NCBI GenBank assembly: GCA_902384455.1 | Contig: CABMCB010000059.1 | Span: forward strand, 35,938 to 99,937 | Direction: 5' to 3' | From: an uncultured archaeon | GTDB lineage: Archaea > Altiarchaeota > Altiarchaeia > IMC4 > SCGC-AAA252-I15 | Length of the DNA: 64,000 nt | In this document: positions 27,116 through 34,663 of the stretch, piece after piece | Layout: each line of letters opens with the position of its first letter | How positions within the stretch are numbered: the stretch's first letter is position 1 | Notes under the pieces: generated by a model | Told to the model about the DNA's origin: nothing | Seen by the model: the letters and a program-made list of their open reading frames with translations, nothing else | The model's database searches: none | Program-made: the position numbers and the translations under genes

Positions 27116-27306
27116 TGGAACTGCTGTTGTTTGACATCCGAGTGGTCAAGGTTCTCAAGGCCACCAACGCGTGCATGCACTCAGTGATGTGTGCAGAGCG
27201 TGACCGCGATGAACGCGCCGTGCAACTACGCGGCAAGGTCTTTCGGCTCGCGTTCAAAGAACTCCATAATTGGAGCAAAAACTCTCCATTATTGGAGGCA
27301 CGATGA
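27112..27306 (+). CDS. hypothetical 64-residue protein
   Basis: Starts ATG 27112 (double Met), with GGAGG 5 nt upstream. MMELLLFDIRVVKVLKATNA, then a Cys/Met/His patch (CMHSVMCAERDRDERAVQLR). Helical, basic. ATGA overlaps on both sides place it in the early operon. No function assigned. Confidence 0.5.
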   Translation: MMELLLFDIRVVKVLKATNACMHSVMCAERDRDERAVQLRGKVFRLAFKELHNWSKNSPLLEAR

Positions 27307-27554
27307 GCAGGCTAACGGTACTCTTCGGTAACTCAATTCCGGACGCGGTAGGCTTCATCGTCGGCGACGCGTGGCTAGCAGTCAGAGGAATCTATGATAC
27401 GTTTAGACAAATCAAAGGACGCACGGCGCAGGGCAAGAAAGCACGCACAAAGGATTGCTGCGTCTGGCGGTATTCAGAGCGTCACGACCCGCGTGCTTGC
27501 GGACAAGCGAACGCGTCTGCTGAACAAGGCGCAGCGCCGCGACGAAAGGATTGA
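27303..27554 (+). CDS. hypothetical 83-residue protein
   Basis: ATG 27303 with GGAGG upstream. Apolar N-terminal part (MSRLTVLFGNSIPDAVGFIV), then a basic C-terminus with two Cys and a Cys-Gly (TKDCCVWRYSERHDPRACGQ). No family recognised. Sits between two other small early genes. Confidence 0.5.
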   Translation: MSRLTVLFGNSIPDAVGFIVGDAWLAVRGIYDTFRQIKGRTAQGKKARTKDCCVWRYSERHDPRACGQANASAEQGAAPRRKD

Positions 27555-27556
27555 CA

Positions 27557-27826
27557 ATGGGTAACCTACAGTATCAGGTATCCCGCAAGGTGTCCTGGAA
27601 GGACCAGGCGAATGCACGAGCAAGGCTCAACGCGTATCTGCGCACCGTGCACATGGACTCGCACGCGGTCAACACGGTCGAGAACATGGAGCGATTCGCG
27701 AGAGAGATTCGAACAGCGTGCGACACCCCGGAGTGCAAAGGGCACGGCATCTACATCTGGCGCGGGAAGCACTATTGCACGAAGCATAAACCAACCATAC
27801 CGTACACCACCAGATACCAGTTCTAG
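27557..27826 (+). CDS. hypothetical protein with C-terminal Cys/His cluster
   Basis: 89 residues from ATG 27557 (AAGGA 8 nt upstream). Helical, charged N-terminal two-thirds, then CDTPECKGHG...HYCTKHKP, a C4-H2-like cluster suggesting zinc. Last gene before the gene-free structured RNA region. Confidence 0.55.
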   Translation: MGNLQYQVSRKVSWKDQANARARLNAYLRTVHMDSHAVNTVENMERFAREIRTACDTPECKGHGIYIWRGKHYCTKHKPTIPYTTRYQF

Positions 27827-27849
27827 TACTCCGGTACCAGTTGAAAATC

Positions 27850-27893
27850 GGTACTAAAGTACCATTGCGTCTTTTCAGCTTCCATGCGAGAAT
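27850..27893 (+). promoter_or_regulatory. palindromic operator and promoter of the large RNA
   Basis: GGTACT-AA-AGTACC (27850-27863) is an inverted repeat with 6-bp arms; directly after it lie TTGCGT (27865-27870), 17 nt, and GAGAAT (27888-27893). The start is expected near 27900. The palindrome abuts the -35 as a repressor or activator site would. Confidence 0.65.
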
Positions 27894-27899
27894 GTATTC

Positions 27900-28527
27900 A
27901 CGATAGAGATGGCGAGGATAGCAGCCCCTGATGCGGCCCGGTCCTCGCCCCCTCTGGTAGAATCTCTCAGAGCCAAGGCGTTCGAGGCAAAGCACGAAAG
28001 CCTGTCTGACCCGCGAGTAGAGATTCTTTCCGAGGGTAACACCTCTACCAGCCTGCGATAAGTGGCGGCTGGACGTGCCTAGATGAACTCACCAGGCGGC
28101 ACGGTGGATGCGCTGACACCGGGTAATACGGGATGACGACCTTTGCCCGGTGTCGGATTCGAGTTCGTCGCTCGAATGGTTCGAATCCCGCTACTCTCAA
28201 ACCTTTGGGTGTCGTCTGGTAGAACGGCGGCAGTGGCCGTGCAGAAGCCGGACCCTAGTTGGAGCAATTGCTTGGCACCCAGGCATTTTGTGTGGCTAGC
28301 AGTAGCGAGTCCTAACGCCGTGTCCGAGACGTCCCGCTTTGAAACGGGGTAGCGTCGAGGGGAGCATGGTTGCGAGTAGACTTGCAAGCGAAAGCAACGG
28401 GTAGCTCGCTACTGCCAGCCACACTACGATTCGGCGAGAAAGCTAGCAGGTATTTGCAACCGTGAACAGCGGGACTGCTAGACGGCAGACGTGCAAACAT
28501 CCTGTTCGATGCGTTCCGGCTCGCCAC
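27900..28527 (+). ncRNA. large ornate structured RNA region, ~630 nt
   Basis: No supported reading frame, but many long perfect helices in order: GGCGAGGA/TCCTCGCC; CTGGTAGA/TCTACCAG enclosing AGAATCTCT/AGAGATTCT; GACACCGGG/CCCGGTGTC; ATTCGAG-TTCGTCG-CTCGAAT; GGGTGTC/GGCACCC; GTGTGGCT/AGCCACAC stacked on GCAGTAGCGAG/CTCGCTACTGC (19 bp in all); CTAGCAG/CTGCTAG; GGCGAG/CTCGCC. It has its own promoter and ends just before the next SD. Size, neighbourhood of tRNAs and phage origin recall the large GOLLD/ROOL classes, but I cannot confirm either. Confidence 0.65.
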
Positions 28528-28543
28528 TAATTCAGGAGGGCAC

Positions 28544-28789
28544 ATGGTCACGAACCTGGAGCAAGCGCATGCACAAAACTTTGACGTAACTATGTTGCCA
28601 GCCCGGGCGACAGAACTCATAGAAACCGTTCGGGCGAATCACGCGGCGACTGAAAGACTGACTGCTGAATTTATACATGAGATAACAGTCGGAGCGCACA
28701 CGTTTCAACTGCACTGCCTGTGCGTCAGCCGGAGACCCGGAGTCATAGCGCCAGTGATGAAAGCGGCAAAGCTGGCGCGTAAACTTTAG
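28544..28789 (+). CDS. hypothetical 81-residue protein
   Basis: ATG 28544 with AGGAGG 6 nt upstream, a strong ribosome-binding site. MVTNLEQAHAQNFDVTMLPA, mostly helical, with a CxC (LHCLCVSRRPG) near the C-terminus. Follows the structured RNA. The AGTACT element of the next promoter overlaps its TAG stop. Confidence 0.5.
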   Translation: MVTNLEQAHAQNFDVTMLPARATELIETVRANHAATERLTAEFIHEITVGAHTFQLHCLCVSRRPGVIAPVMKAAKLARKL

Positions 28790-28823
28790 TACTATTGCAA
28801 GATTGCAAGGGCAGGCGTACACT
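28788..28823 (+). promoter_or_regulatory. promoter with AGTACT element
   Basis: AGTACTATTGCAAG at 28788-28801 contains the -35 TTGCAA (28795-28800); 17 nt later TACACT (28818-28823). Drives the gene at 28843. The AGTACY-ATTGC core is shared with 26771, 27858 and 45742. Confidence 0.65.
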
Positions 28824-28842
28824 CTTGACAGTGGAGGAAGTC

Positions 28843-29238
28843 ATGAACAAAGCAGAGCAGAACAAGGTTCGAATCATTATGCAAATGGCGGACCTGAAAG
28901 GTCGCGAAGCGGCCCAGGCCTGCACCCCGGTTCCGATGGTCGTGGGTTCGCCGTCTACTCCGTTCGGCAACGACATCGACTACAGCAAGAAAACGTACTT
29001 CGTCGAAGGCGGCGTCTGCGGTTTTGCATGGGTCAGCATCCGACCGGCGACGTCATCGGTCGCACGCTTCGCCAAAAAGGAACTCGGCTGGCGCTACAAC
29101 GATTACGACCGCGCCATGCAGAAGTGGGTTTCCGACTACGGTCAGAGCATGCAACTGAAGGAAGCTTATGCGGACGCGTTCGCTGCCGAACTCCGCGCTC
29201 ACGGTATCCCGGCATCAGCCGGTTCAAGGATGGACTAA
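28843..29238 (+). CDS. hypothetical 131-residue protein
   Basis: ATG 28843 with GGAGG upstream. Basic, with an alpha/beta pattern (GGVCGFAWVSIRPATSSVAR; FAKKELGWRYNDYDRAMQKW). The pattern resembles small nucleotide- or substrate-binding phage proteins of unknown role. First gene of an operon extending through about 31.8 kb; TAATG overlap with the next gene. Confidence 0.55.
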   Translation: MNKAEQNKVRIIMQMADLKGREAAQACTPVPMVVGSPSTPFGNDIDYSKKTYFVEGGVCGFAWVSIRPATSSVARFAKKELGWRYNDYDRAMQKWVSDYGQSMQLKEAYADAFAAELRAHGIPASAGSRMD

Positions 29239-29366
29239 TGACTGCCTTCGTTATACTCGTGCTGTATCTCGCGGTAGACTTCGTACTGTTCTGCATGCTT
29301 CGCGGTTCTAAGAATCGCGAAGTGGCAGAGCGAGAAGCAATCTACAATCACGCGTTCAGGAAGTAA
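29238..29366 (+). CDS. 42-residue single-span membrane protein
   Basis: TAATG overlap with the gene before. MTAFVILVLYLAVDFVLFCM is one membrane helix; the rest is basic and charged (RGSKNREVAEREAIYNHAFR). Likely N-out, C-in in the inner membrane. Function unknown. Confidence 0.5.
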   Translation: MTAFVILVLYLAVDFVLFCMLRGSKNREVAEREAIYNHAFRK

Positions 29367-29367
29367 G

Positions 29368-29511
29368 ATGGGATTTTACCCGAGGGGAAGCATGCAACGT
29401 CTACTCGATGCGATAGAGCGCAAAGAAGACCTGGCAAAGCACGTTGCAGCCCTTCGGCGTTCGGTTCTGATGCACACGGTTCGCGCACTTATCCGAATGA
29501 ACATGAGGTGA
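29368..29511 (+). CDS. 47-residue helical protein
   Basis: ATG 29368 (AGGA 7 nt upstream); an internal Met (GSMQRLLDAIERKE) has an even better SD (GAGGGG), so a 39-residue form is possible. Amphipathic basic helix throughout. Function unknown; supported by tight spacing with both neighbours. Confidence 0.4.
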   Translation: MGFYPRGSMQRLLDAIERKEDLAKHVAALRRSVLMHTVRALIRMNMR

Positions 29512-29513
29512 CT

Positions 29514-29708
29514 ATGGACTCAACAGGCTACGAAGCAGTAAAGTGTCAGGTGAGAATTTCTCCGGGATGCAAGAAGAAACAGAACAGCGAAGCAGGATAC
29601 TCCCGGACAGAAAAGTATGCGAGGGTTGGACCATGGCTCGACGCGTGTGAAGAATGCGCGAGAATCCCATATGAACAGCCAGCGCAATTCCAGAAGGGAG
29701 AAAACTGA
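29514..29708 (+). CDS. hypothetical protein with Cys pairs
   Basis: 64 residues from ATG 29514 (GAGG 6 nt upstream). KCQVRISPGCKKKQ and WLDACEECARIP hold four cysteines that could form a zinc site. TGATG overlap with the next gene. No family recognised. Confidence 0.5.
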   Translation: MDSTGYEAVKCQVRISPGCKKKQNSEAGYSRTEKYARVGPWLDACEECARIPYEQPAQFQKGEN

Positions 29709-29965
29709 TGTTGCCAGAAAACTACACGTTACCAATCTTTGAAGGCCAGGGCGTCAAGCACGCTCTCGGCTACGGATTAATCTCTCGCGTTCCGTTCATG
29801 CGCGAGAAAGCCAAGCAGGTCACGGTCAAGTTCGAATCCGGCCAGGAATTACTGGTCGCGGTCGAGAACCTGCAACCGGCTCGCATGCCGGAATCCGAAC
29901 TCGAATATCTCCGCGCAAAGCACGGCATCAGCGCTGAGGTAGAAAGCGAGGACGCTGATGCGTAA
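29708..29965 (+). CDS. hypothetical beta-rich 85-residue protein
   Basis: GGGAG upstream of ATG 29708. YGLISRVPFMREKAKQVTVK then ESGQELLVAVENLQPARMPE: SH3/Tudor-like strand pattern, acidic tail (SAEVESEDADA). Possibly an adaptor; function not known. Overlaps the next gene by 8 bp. Confidence 0.5.
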   Translation: MLPENYTLPIFEGQGVKHALGYGLISRVPFMREKAKQVTVKFESGQELLVAVENLQPARMPESELEYLRAKHGISAEVESEDADA

Positions 29966-30143
29966 AAAGACCCGGCACCGCAAAGGCTCAGCGAACGACG
30001 GCATCGAAGTGGAATTGATTCAGTTTTTCAAAAAGTTCCCCGAGGGAGCAACGATGCTGGAAGCTTTTCTTGCACGAAACTTCGAAGGCGCGTTTGACTT
30101 CGGCGGATTCGATTTCGATGTCTACTTCAAACAGAAAGGATAA
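29958..30143 (+). CDS. hypothetical 61-residue protein
   Basis: Very basic N-terminus (MRKKTRHRKGSAND), then an apolar and acidic part with repeated Phe-Asp-Gly (FEGAFDFGGFDFDVYF). Spacing of 2 bp to the next gene. No domain known. Confidence 0.45.
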   Translation: MRKKTRHRKGSANDGIEVELIQFFKKFPEGATMLEAFLARNFEGAFDFGGFDFDVYFKQKG

Positions 30144-30145
30144 AT

Positions 30146-30457
30146 ATGCGACTGCTTGCGTGGTTGTTCGCTTCAGATAAATCCTGGTTGAAAGAAAGCC
30201 TGGCCTATCACGAGCGCAGCAATCGACACATGGACTCGCTCGACCCGAACCACTGGAACTGTGCGGACAGGTCGTCCGCCGGAAACGTACAGGAGAAACC
30301 AGTTGAGAAAATCAATCCTCGCCGCACTGTTATGTTTCACGGCGTCGTCAACCCTACGCGCACTGCCAAATCAGAAATTGCCAGACTCAAGGCGGCAGGC
30401 GCAAATACGCACCGCGTTAGCAGCGAATGGGTACAACCCTGGTCGCAACTGGGCTGA
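30146..30457 (+). CDS. hypothetical protein, overlaps a second frame
   Basis: 103 residues; AAGGA before ATG 30146. N-terminus MRLLAWLFASDKSWLKESLA, with a short hydrophobic start. The last 155 nt overlap, in another frame, the gene starting at TTG 30303. Nested pairs of this kind occur in lysis genes (Rz/Rz1), but no spanin features are evident here. Confidence 0.45.
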   Translation: MRLLAWLFASDKSWLKESLAYHERSNRHMDSLDPNHWNCADRSSAGNVQEKPVEKINPRRTVMFHGVVNPTRTAKSEIARLKAAGANTHRVSSEWVQPWSQLG

Positions 30458-30647
30458 GACCTGCATCGTACTCAAACAGATTGCCAAGGTGCATTTCTGG
30501 CAGTCGAATCACGCACCGGACGCACGCGTCCTGATTCTGCTAGGACTGGGAAACAAGCACTCTGACCCCCAGGTCCTGGACGAACCACCGACCAGGTTAG
30601 AACCCGGCGTTCAAGCCGAGTACCGGAGGACCAAAAGCAAACAATAG
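30303..30647 (+). CDS. exported hypothetical protein (TTG start)
   Basis: 114 residues from TTG 30303 with AGGAG 8 nt upstream. Signal-peptide-like N-terminus MRKSILAALLCFTASSTLRA, then a hydrophilic mature part with helical (QIRTALAANGYNPGRNWAET) and C-terminal low-complexity regions. Would be exported to the periplasm or outer surface. Ends 5 bp before the endonuclease VII gene. Confidence 0.5.
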   Translation: MRKSILAALLCFTASSTLRALPNQKLPDSRRQAQIRTALAANGYNPGRNWAETCIVLKQIAKVHFWQSNHAPDARVLILLGLGNKHSDPQVLDEPPTRLEPGVQAEYRRTKSKQ

Positions 30648-30652
30648 GCGTT

Positions 30653-31105
30653 ATGTTTGGGGCATCTTATGACCCTATGGACGCGCGGACTCGACTGCTA
30701 AAGGCAGCATTCAATCTAACACCCGGAGACTGGGACGCTATAGACGCGTATCAGTCCCGGGTATGCTTTATTTGCGGCAGGAAGCCCCCAGGACGACGAT
30801 TGGCGACCGACCACTGTCACACGTCAGGATTGGTCAGAGGGCTGCTCTGCAACCGCTGTAACGCGTGGCTAGGTAAGATAGAGAACAACTTCAAGCGGTA
30901 CGGCATCCACAAGACCGGCGTGCCTCTGCTGACGGCGCTCTCCCGCGTGCTCAAGTATCTCAGCAATCCCCCGGCGACTCAGGCGTTAGGCCGAGAGGTC
31001 TATGGATACCCGGGACGCGTCGGCACCAAGGCGTTCAGAAAGTGGGCAAAGAAAAAGGCCGTTATGATACAAAGGACTGATGATGGTAGACACTCCAAAT
31101 CCTAA
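30653..31105 (+). CDS. recombination endonuclease VII-like protein
   Basis: 150 residues. Zn/HNH core VCFICGRKPPGR, LATDHCHTSGLVRGLLCNRC, NAWLG: the endonuclease VII pattern of two CxxC knuckles around the DHCH helix. It would cut branched DNA or act as a homing enzyme. The first codons lie in a 28-bp sequence repeated in inverse orientation at 25800-25827. The C-terminus overlaps the next gene. Confidence 0.85.
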   Translation: MFGASYDPMDARTRLLKAAFNLTPGDWDAIDAYQSRVCFICGRKPPGRRLATDHCHTSGLVRGLLCNRCNAWLGKIENNFKRYGIHKTGVPLLTALSRVLKYLSNPPATQALGREVYGYPGRVGTKAFRKWAKKKAVMIQRTDDGRHSKS

Positions 31106-31835
31106 TCTTCACCCCGCGCTGACGCACTACATCGCGTGGATTAAGGCTCACGAAAAGCTTCTCATCATCGTGCTCGCCGCTTTTCTTACGTTCCATTTTT
31201 ACGGCAAGGTTCTCGACCTGTGGGACAAACACGACCAACGTCAAACTGAAATCCAAAAGCAGGTCGCTGACACCGCTGCGAAGAAGGTCGAGGTCGATGC
31301 GACAGCGAACCAACAGTTGCTGTCACAGCTTGCGGACCTAAAGCAGCAGTATGCTCTGACGCAGGCGCAACTGCAGAGCGTGATAAGTCAGCGTACGAAG
31401 GATACGAATGACCAAAAGAAAAAGAATGACGCAAGCACAAGTTCAGAAGTTGCTACTCGAATTATACAATTGCTCCGACTGCAGCCTCAAGACGTCACGG
31501 CTAGCCCAATTGATGGAACCCTGGTGTTCACGCCATCGGCAGGCCATGCAGACGTTAACGCAATCGAAGACGGAGTAAAGGCGCAGGCCGACGTCCTAGA
31601 CTTGAATAAACAGGTCGCGGCGTGCACGACGGTAACGAAGAAACAAGACGAAACAATCTCCGGACTGCAGGTACAAATCACAGACGAAAAGACATCGCAC
31701 ACTGCAGACGTGAAGCTGAAGAACGACGAGATAGCACAACTGAAAGTCGAAAAGAAGAAGGCCTGGATAAGTGGATTCAAGTGGGGTGCAATAGCTGGAT
31801 TCATCGGCGGAGTAGTGACCCTTCACAAGCTATGA
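31080..31835 (+). CDS. membrane protein with long coiled coil
   Basis: 251 residues (double Met; a start at 31083 is equally good). One span near the N-terminus (LLIIVLAAFLTFHFYG, about residues 27-42), a long heptad-rich helix (about 55-120 and 175-225), and an apolar C-terminus (GFKWGAIAGFIGGVVTLHKL). The arrangement resembles an inner-membrane spanin or a virion-linked coiled-coil protein. ATGA overlap with the following HNH gene. Confidence 0.5.
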   Translation: MMVDTPNPNLHPALTHYIAWIKAHEKLLIIVLAAFLTFHFYGKVLDLWDKHDQRQTEIQKQVADTAAKKVEVDATANQQLLSQLADLKQQYALTQAQLQSVISQRTKDTNDQKKKNDASTSSEVATRIIQLLRLQPQDVTASPIDGTLVFTPSAGHADVNAIEDGVKAQADVLDLNKQVAACTTVTKKQDETISGLQVQITDEKTSHTADVKLKNDEIAQLKVEKKKAWISGFKWGAIAGFIGGVVTLHKL

Positions 31836-32218
31836 TTTGCTCTCGATGTAAGAGCGGCGAACCGGCTCCGGGTTTGAAGATATGTCAGAATTGCAGGGAC
31901 TACTTTCAAACGTGGGGGAAGAAGAGAGAAGCAAAGCAGAAAAGAATTTGCATGAATCGGTACGGAAAGGACGACGGATGCGTCTGCTGTGGTGAGAAAC
32001 ACATAAGTTTTTTGACAATCGACCACATCGAGGACGACGGCTACAAAAATAGAGACACGCAAGGTCGCGGGAAACATCTTTACAGATATTTAATCAATCA
32101 GAATTTTCCGCGAGGCTTTCAAACGCTTTGTTTTAACTGCCAGTGGGGTAAGCGACTGAACGGCGGATTTTGCCCTCATCACCCTCACCGAGACTTGAGG
32201 ATAGAACATGCAAGCTAA
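31832..32218 (+). CDS. HNH endonuclease
   Basis: 128 residues from ATG 31832. N-terminal CSRCKSG...CQNC, then core CVCCGEKHISFLTIDHIEDD, LYRYLINQNFPRGFQTLCFN and CFNCQWGKRLNGGF. Same family as 33461-33886 and 43100-43450 ('NFPxGFQxLCxNC' signature). Probably a free-standing homing enzyme inserted between the membrane-protein gene and the exonuclease gene, overlapping both. Confidence 0.82.
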   Translation: MICSRCKSGEPAPGLKICQNCRDYFQTWGKKREAKQKRICMNRYGKDDGCVCCGEKHISFLTIDHIEDDGYKNRDTQGRGKHLYRYLINQNFPRGFQTLCFNCQWGKRLNGGFCPHHPHRDLRIEHAS

Positions 32219-32954
32219 GATTCTTTTTCTGGATATTGAGACCGCGCCGTCACTAGGATGGGTGTGGGCGAAGTGGGAAACGAATGTCATCGACTTCAAG
32301 CAGGACTGGTACATTCTCTCGTACGCATATAAGTGGGCGGGAGAGGACAAGGTCACGACGGTCGGTCTGCCGGACTTCGGAGCGTACAACCGCAACAAGG
32401 AAGACGACCGACAGCTAACCAAAAGCCTGCGAAAGCTACTAGATGAAGCAGATGTGGTCATCGCGCACAACGGCGACGGGTTTGACTTGCCGAAGATTAA
32501 TACGCGAATGCTCACGCACAAGCTTGCTCCGCCGTCTCCTTATAAGACGGTAGACACTTTGAAGATTGCACGCAAGACTTTCAAGTTCGACAGCAACAAG
32601 CTGGACGACCTGGGCCGGTATCTCGGCATCGGTCGCAAGCTTCCGCACACGGGATTCCATCTGTGGAAGAACTGCATGGACGGAAAACCCGAAGCCTGGA
32701 AGATGATGAAGGAATACAACGGTCACGACGTGGAACTCCTAGAGAAGGTGTACTACATCATGCGACCGTGGACAGGCAACACGCACCCGAACGTCAACCA
32801 GTTCAGTGCGAACCTAGCATGTCCGAAGTGCGGCAACGAACAGGTTCAGCGCAGAGGATACAGCTACACACAATTGAGTCGCAAGCAAAGATTCCAGTGC
32901 ACCGGACCCAAGGGTTGCGGCACCTGGTACGAGGGCAGTGCAAAGAAAGTTTGA
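32208..32954 (+). CDS. DnaQ-fold 3'-5' exonuclease with zinc ribbon
   Basis: 248 residues. DEDD-type motifs: Exo I LFLDIETAPS, Exo II IAHNGDGFDLPK, Exo III GHDVELLEKVYY. C-terminal zinc ribbon (CPKCGNEQ ... CTGPKGC). It would trim single-stranded 3' ends during replication or repair. Separate from the exonuclease of the DNA polymerase, so perhaps an RNase or repair role. Confidence 0.82.
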   Translation: MQAKILFLDIETAPSLGWVWAKWETNVIDFKQDWYILSYAYKWAGEDKVTTVGLPDFGAYNRNKEDDRQLTKSLRKLLDEADVVIAHNGDGFDLPKINTRMLTHKLAPPSPYKTVDTLKIARKTFKFDSNKLDDLGRYLGIGRKLPHTGFHLWKNCMDGKPEAWKMMKEYNGHDVELLEKVYYIMRPWTGNTHPNVNQFSANLACPKCGNEQVQRRGYSYTQLSRKQRFQCTGPKGCGTWYEGSAKKV

Positions 32955-32957
32955 TGA

Positions 32958-33464
32958 ATGGACCTGACAGACCAATACTGGGAGAAGTACCTGTGGGCCA
33001 AACCCTTCGCTGACGCGGAGGACCTGGACAGCCTGATTCCCTTGGTGCCTTACAAGCAGTACCTGCCGAGCGAACCGACGCATCCCCGGGCGTTCATTCC
33101 GAACTACGTACGATGGGCCAAGAGGAAAGAGCTAGACTTTACCTGCCCCATCACCGGATGGAAAGAGACGGACTTCTTTCACGACATCGCGGGAAACGGA
33201 GCGGTAAGAATGGTAGGACGCTTGACGGTTGACCACATCATCCCGGGCTCTCTCGGCGGCATGACTACCGATGAGAACATTCAGATGATTTCTGAATTCG
33301 CAAACGTCAAGAAGGGAAACCGGCAGATAACGAACCAGGAATTACGTGAGCAGCTTCTCTCGACACATAAGAAAGTGGACGAGCGCTACGACGAACTGCT
33401 TTCTGTGCTTAGAAAATACGAAGTAAATCAATTTAGGATGGGCAGCGCGAGGATGACAAAATGA
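32958..33464 (+). CDS. HNH endonuclease
   Basis: 168 residues. Core DFTCPITGWKETDF, GRLTVDHIIPGSLGGMTTDE, NIQMISEFANVKKGN: an HNH fold with DHIIPxSxGG and N-x(8)-N-x2-K. N-terminal 60 residues may bind DNA. Different subfamily from the NFPxGFQ group. Followed by an ATGA overlap with another HNH gene. Confidence 0.8.
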   Translation: MDLTDQYWEKYLWAKPFADAEDLDSLIPLVPYKQYLPSEPTHPRAFIPNYVRWAKRKELDFTCPITGWKETDFFHDIAGNGAVRMVGRLTVDHIIPGSLGGMTTDENIQMISEFANVKKGNRQITNQELREQLLSTHKKVDERYDELLSVLRKYEVNQFRMGSARMTK

Positions 33465-33886
33465 AGAAGTGCGTTCGTGCAACTTGTCCCAGAATGCACG
33501 ACACAGGATTCAAGGAATGTCCAAATTGTTTGGAGCGTATTCGACAACATAATCGAAAACTTAGAAATAAGGTAATCGACGAATACGGAGGAAGGTGCGC
33601 TTGCTGCGGAATTACGAGGCGAGAGTTTCTTACTCTCGACCACGAGAAAGGCGACGGAGCAGCGCATCGGAGAAAAATAGGAAATGGAAAGAAGTATTAT
33701 CTTTGGTTGATTAGAAATAATTTCCCAAAGAATTTAGGTTTGCAAGTGTTGTGCCAGAATTGCAATCAATCGTTGGGAAATTACGGCTATTGTCCTCATC
33801 GACCGACGAAGAGAAGAAAAGTTCACAAGGGGAAGTTTAAGACAGATGCTTATATTAGGGTTCGGAAATCGAGCACGCCAAGGTAA
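33461..33886 (+). CDS. HNH endonuclease
   Basis: 141 residues. CPRM...CPNCLERI, then CACCGITRREFLTLDHEKGD, LIRNNFPKNLGLQVLCQNCN, YGYCPHRP. Same subfamily as 31832 and 43100. AT-rich relative to neighbours. Its 3' end overlaps the dNMP kinase gene by 41 nt. Confidence 0.82.
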   Translation: MKKCVRATCPRMHDTGFKECPNCLERIRQHNRKLRNKVIDEYGGRCACCGITRREFLTLDHEKGDGAAHRRKIGNGKKYYLWLIRNNFPKNLGLQVLCQNCNQSLGNYGYCPHRPTKRRKVHKGKFKTDAYIRVRKSSTPR

Positions 33887-34484
33887 GGATAGCGCGGCGG
33901 AAGCAATTAGAGAATTTTACGACAGAAAGAACCACCATTTGTCGAAGCCTATTCGTGTTGGAATTTTTAAGTTCGCCACTGCTTTGTATCAAGAGGTCAA
34001 TGCGGCAATCAAAGCCGACGGCGGAGTCGAGAATACAATCAAAGGCATTCACGAGAATTTCCCAGGTAACGACTGGGTCATCGCAGAGAAAAACCCAGAA
34101 GTTTCCGACCTAGCCCCCTATGGTAAGCATCCTAAGGTTCTTCAATTCTGGGGCACCGAATTTCGACGCAACCAAGACCCGGACTACTGGGTGAAGAAAA
34201 TCTTCGCGAGCATTCCGTCCAATACGGATATCGCGCTGGTTTCCGACGTCCGCTTTCCGAACGAGGCTGCGGCGATTAAACAGCGAGGCGGTTACAACAT
34301 CAACGTGAAACGACTGCGCGATGATGGGACACAATATTTCGCTCCCGACCGCCCCGCTGACCATCCTTCCGAACTGGCTCTCGACGGCTACAACTGGGAC
34401 GCGTACATCGTCACAAAGAACCCAGTGATGACCGGCGAATTGGCCGTAACCATAGCGGAATACTATAGGGGGATAGCAAATTGA
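33846..34484 (+). CDS. deoxynucleoside monophosphate kinase
   Basis: 212 residues. P-loop GFGNRARQGKDSAAEAI at the N-terminus and VSDVRFPNEAAAI with the Asp-Arg of T4 Dmk-like kinases. It would phosphorylate dNMPs for phage DNA synthesis. Together with ThyX, RNR and MazG it forms the dNTP supply set. GTGA/TTGA-type coupling to the next gene. Confidence 0.85.
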   Translation: MLILGFGNRARQGKDSAAEAIREFYDRKNHHLSKPIRVGIFKFATALYQEVNAAIKADGGVENTIKGIHENFPGNDWVIAEKNPEVSDLAPYGKHPKVLQFWGTEFRRNQDPDYWVKKIFASIPSNTDIALVSDVRFPNEAAAIKQRGGYNINVKRLRDDGTQYFAPDRPADHPSELALDGYNWDAYIVTKNPVMTGELAVTIAEYYRGIAN

Positions 34485-34663
34485 AGCCACGCAAGGAATC
34501 AACAAGGAAGGCACTACCGGCAGTCACAGGCGCGGTTCTCTGTGGACGCGGTCACCTGAGAGACGTGGTTGACCTGAACGCAGAGCGCAAAGCGGTTCAC
34601 TGCCCGGTATGCGGCGACTACTTTGATATTCGCCAAGGAATACTGAATGCAGAACAAAAGTAA
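34481..34663 (+). CDS. zinc-ribbon protein, 60 residues
   Basis: TTG start at 34481 overlapping the kinase stop (TTGA) with GGGGG upstream. CGRGH ... HCPVCGDYF gives a partial Cys/His zinc site. Overlaps the HD-domain gene by 17 nt. Role unknown. Confidence 0.5.
   Translation: MKPRKESTRKALPAVTGAVLCGRGHLRDVVDLNAERKAVHCPVCGDYFDIRQGILNAEQK

Noticed and set aside
28079..28387. Minus-strand 102-codon frame across the structured RNA region
   Set aside because: No SD, low-complexity composition, and the same bases form long perfect helices on the plus strand.
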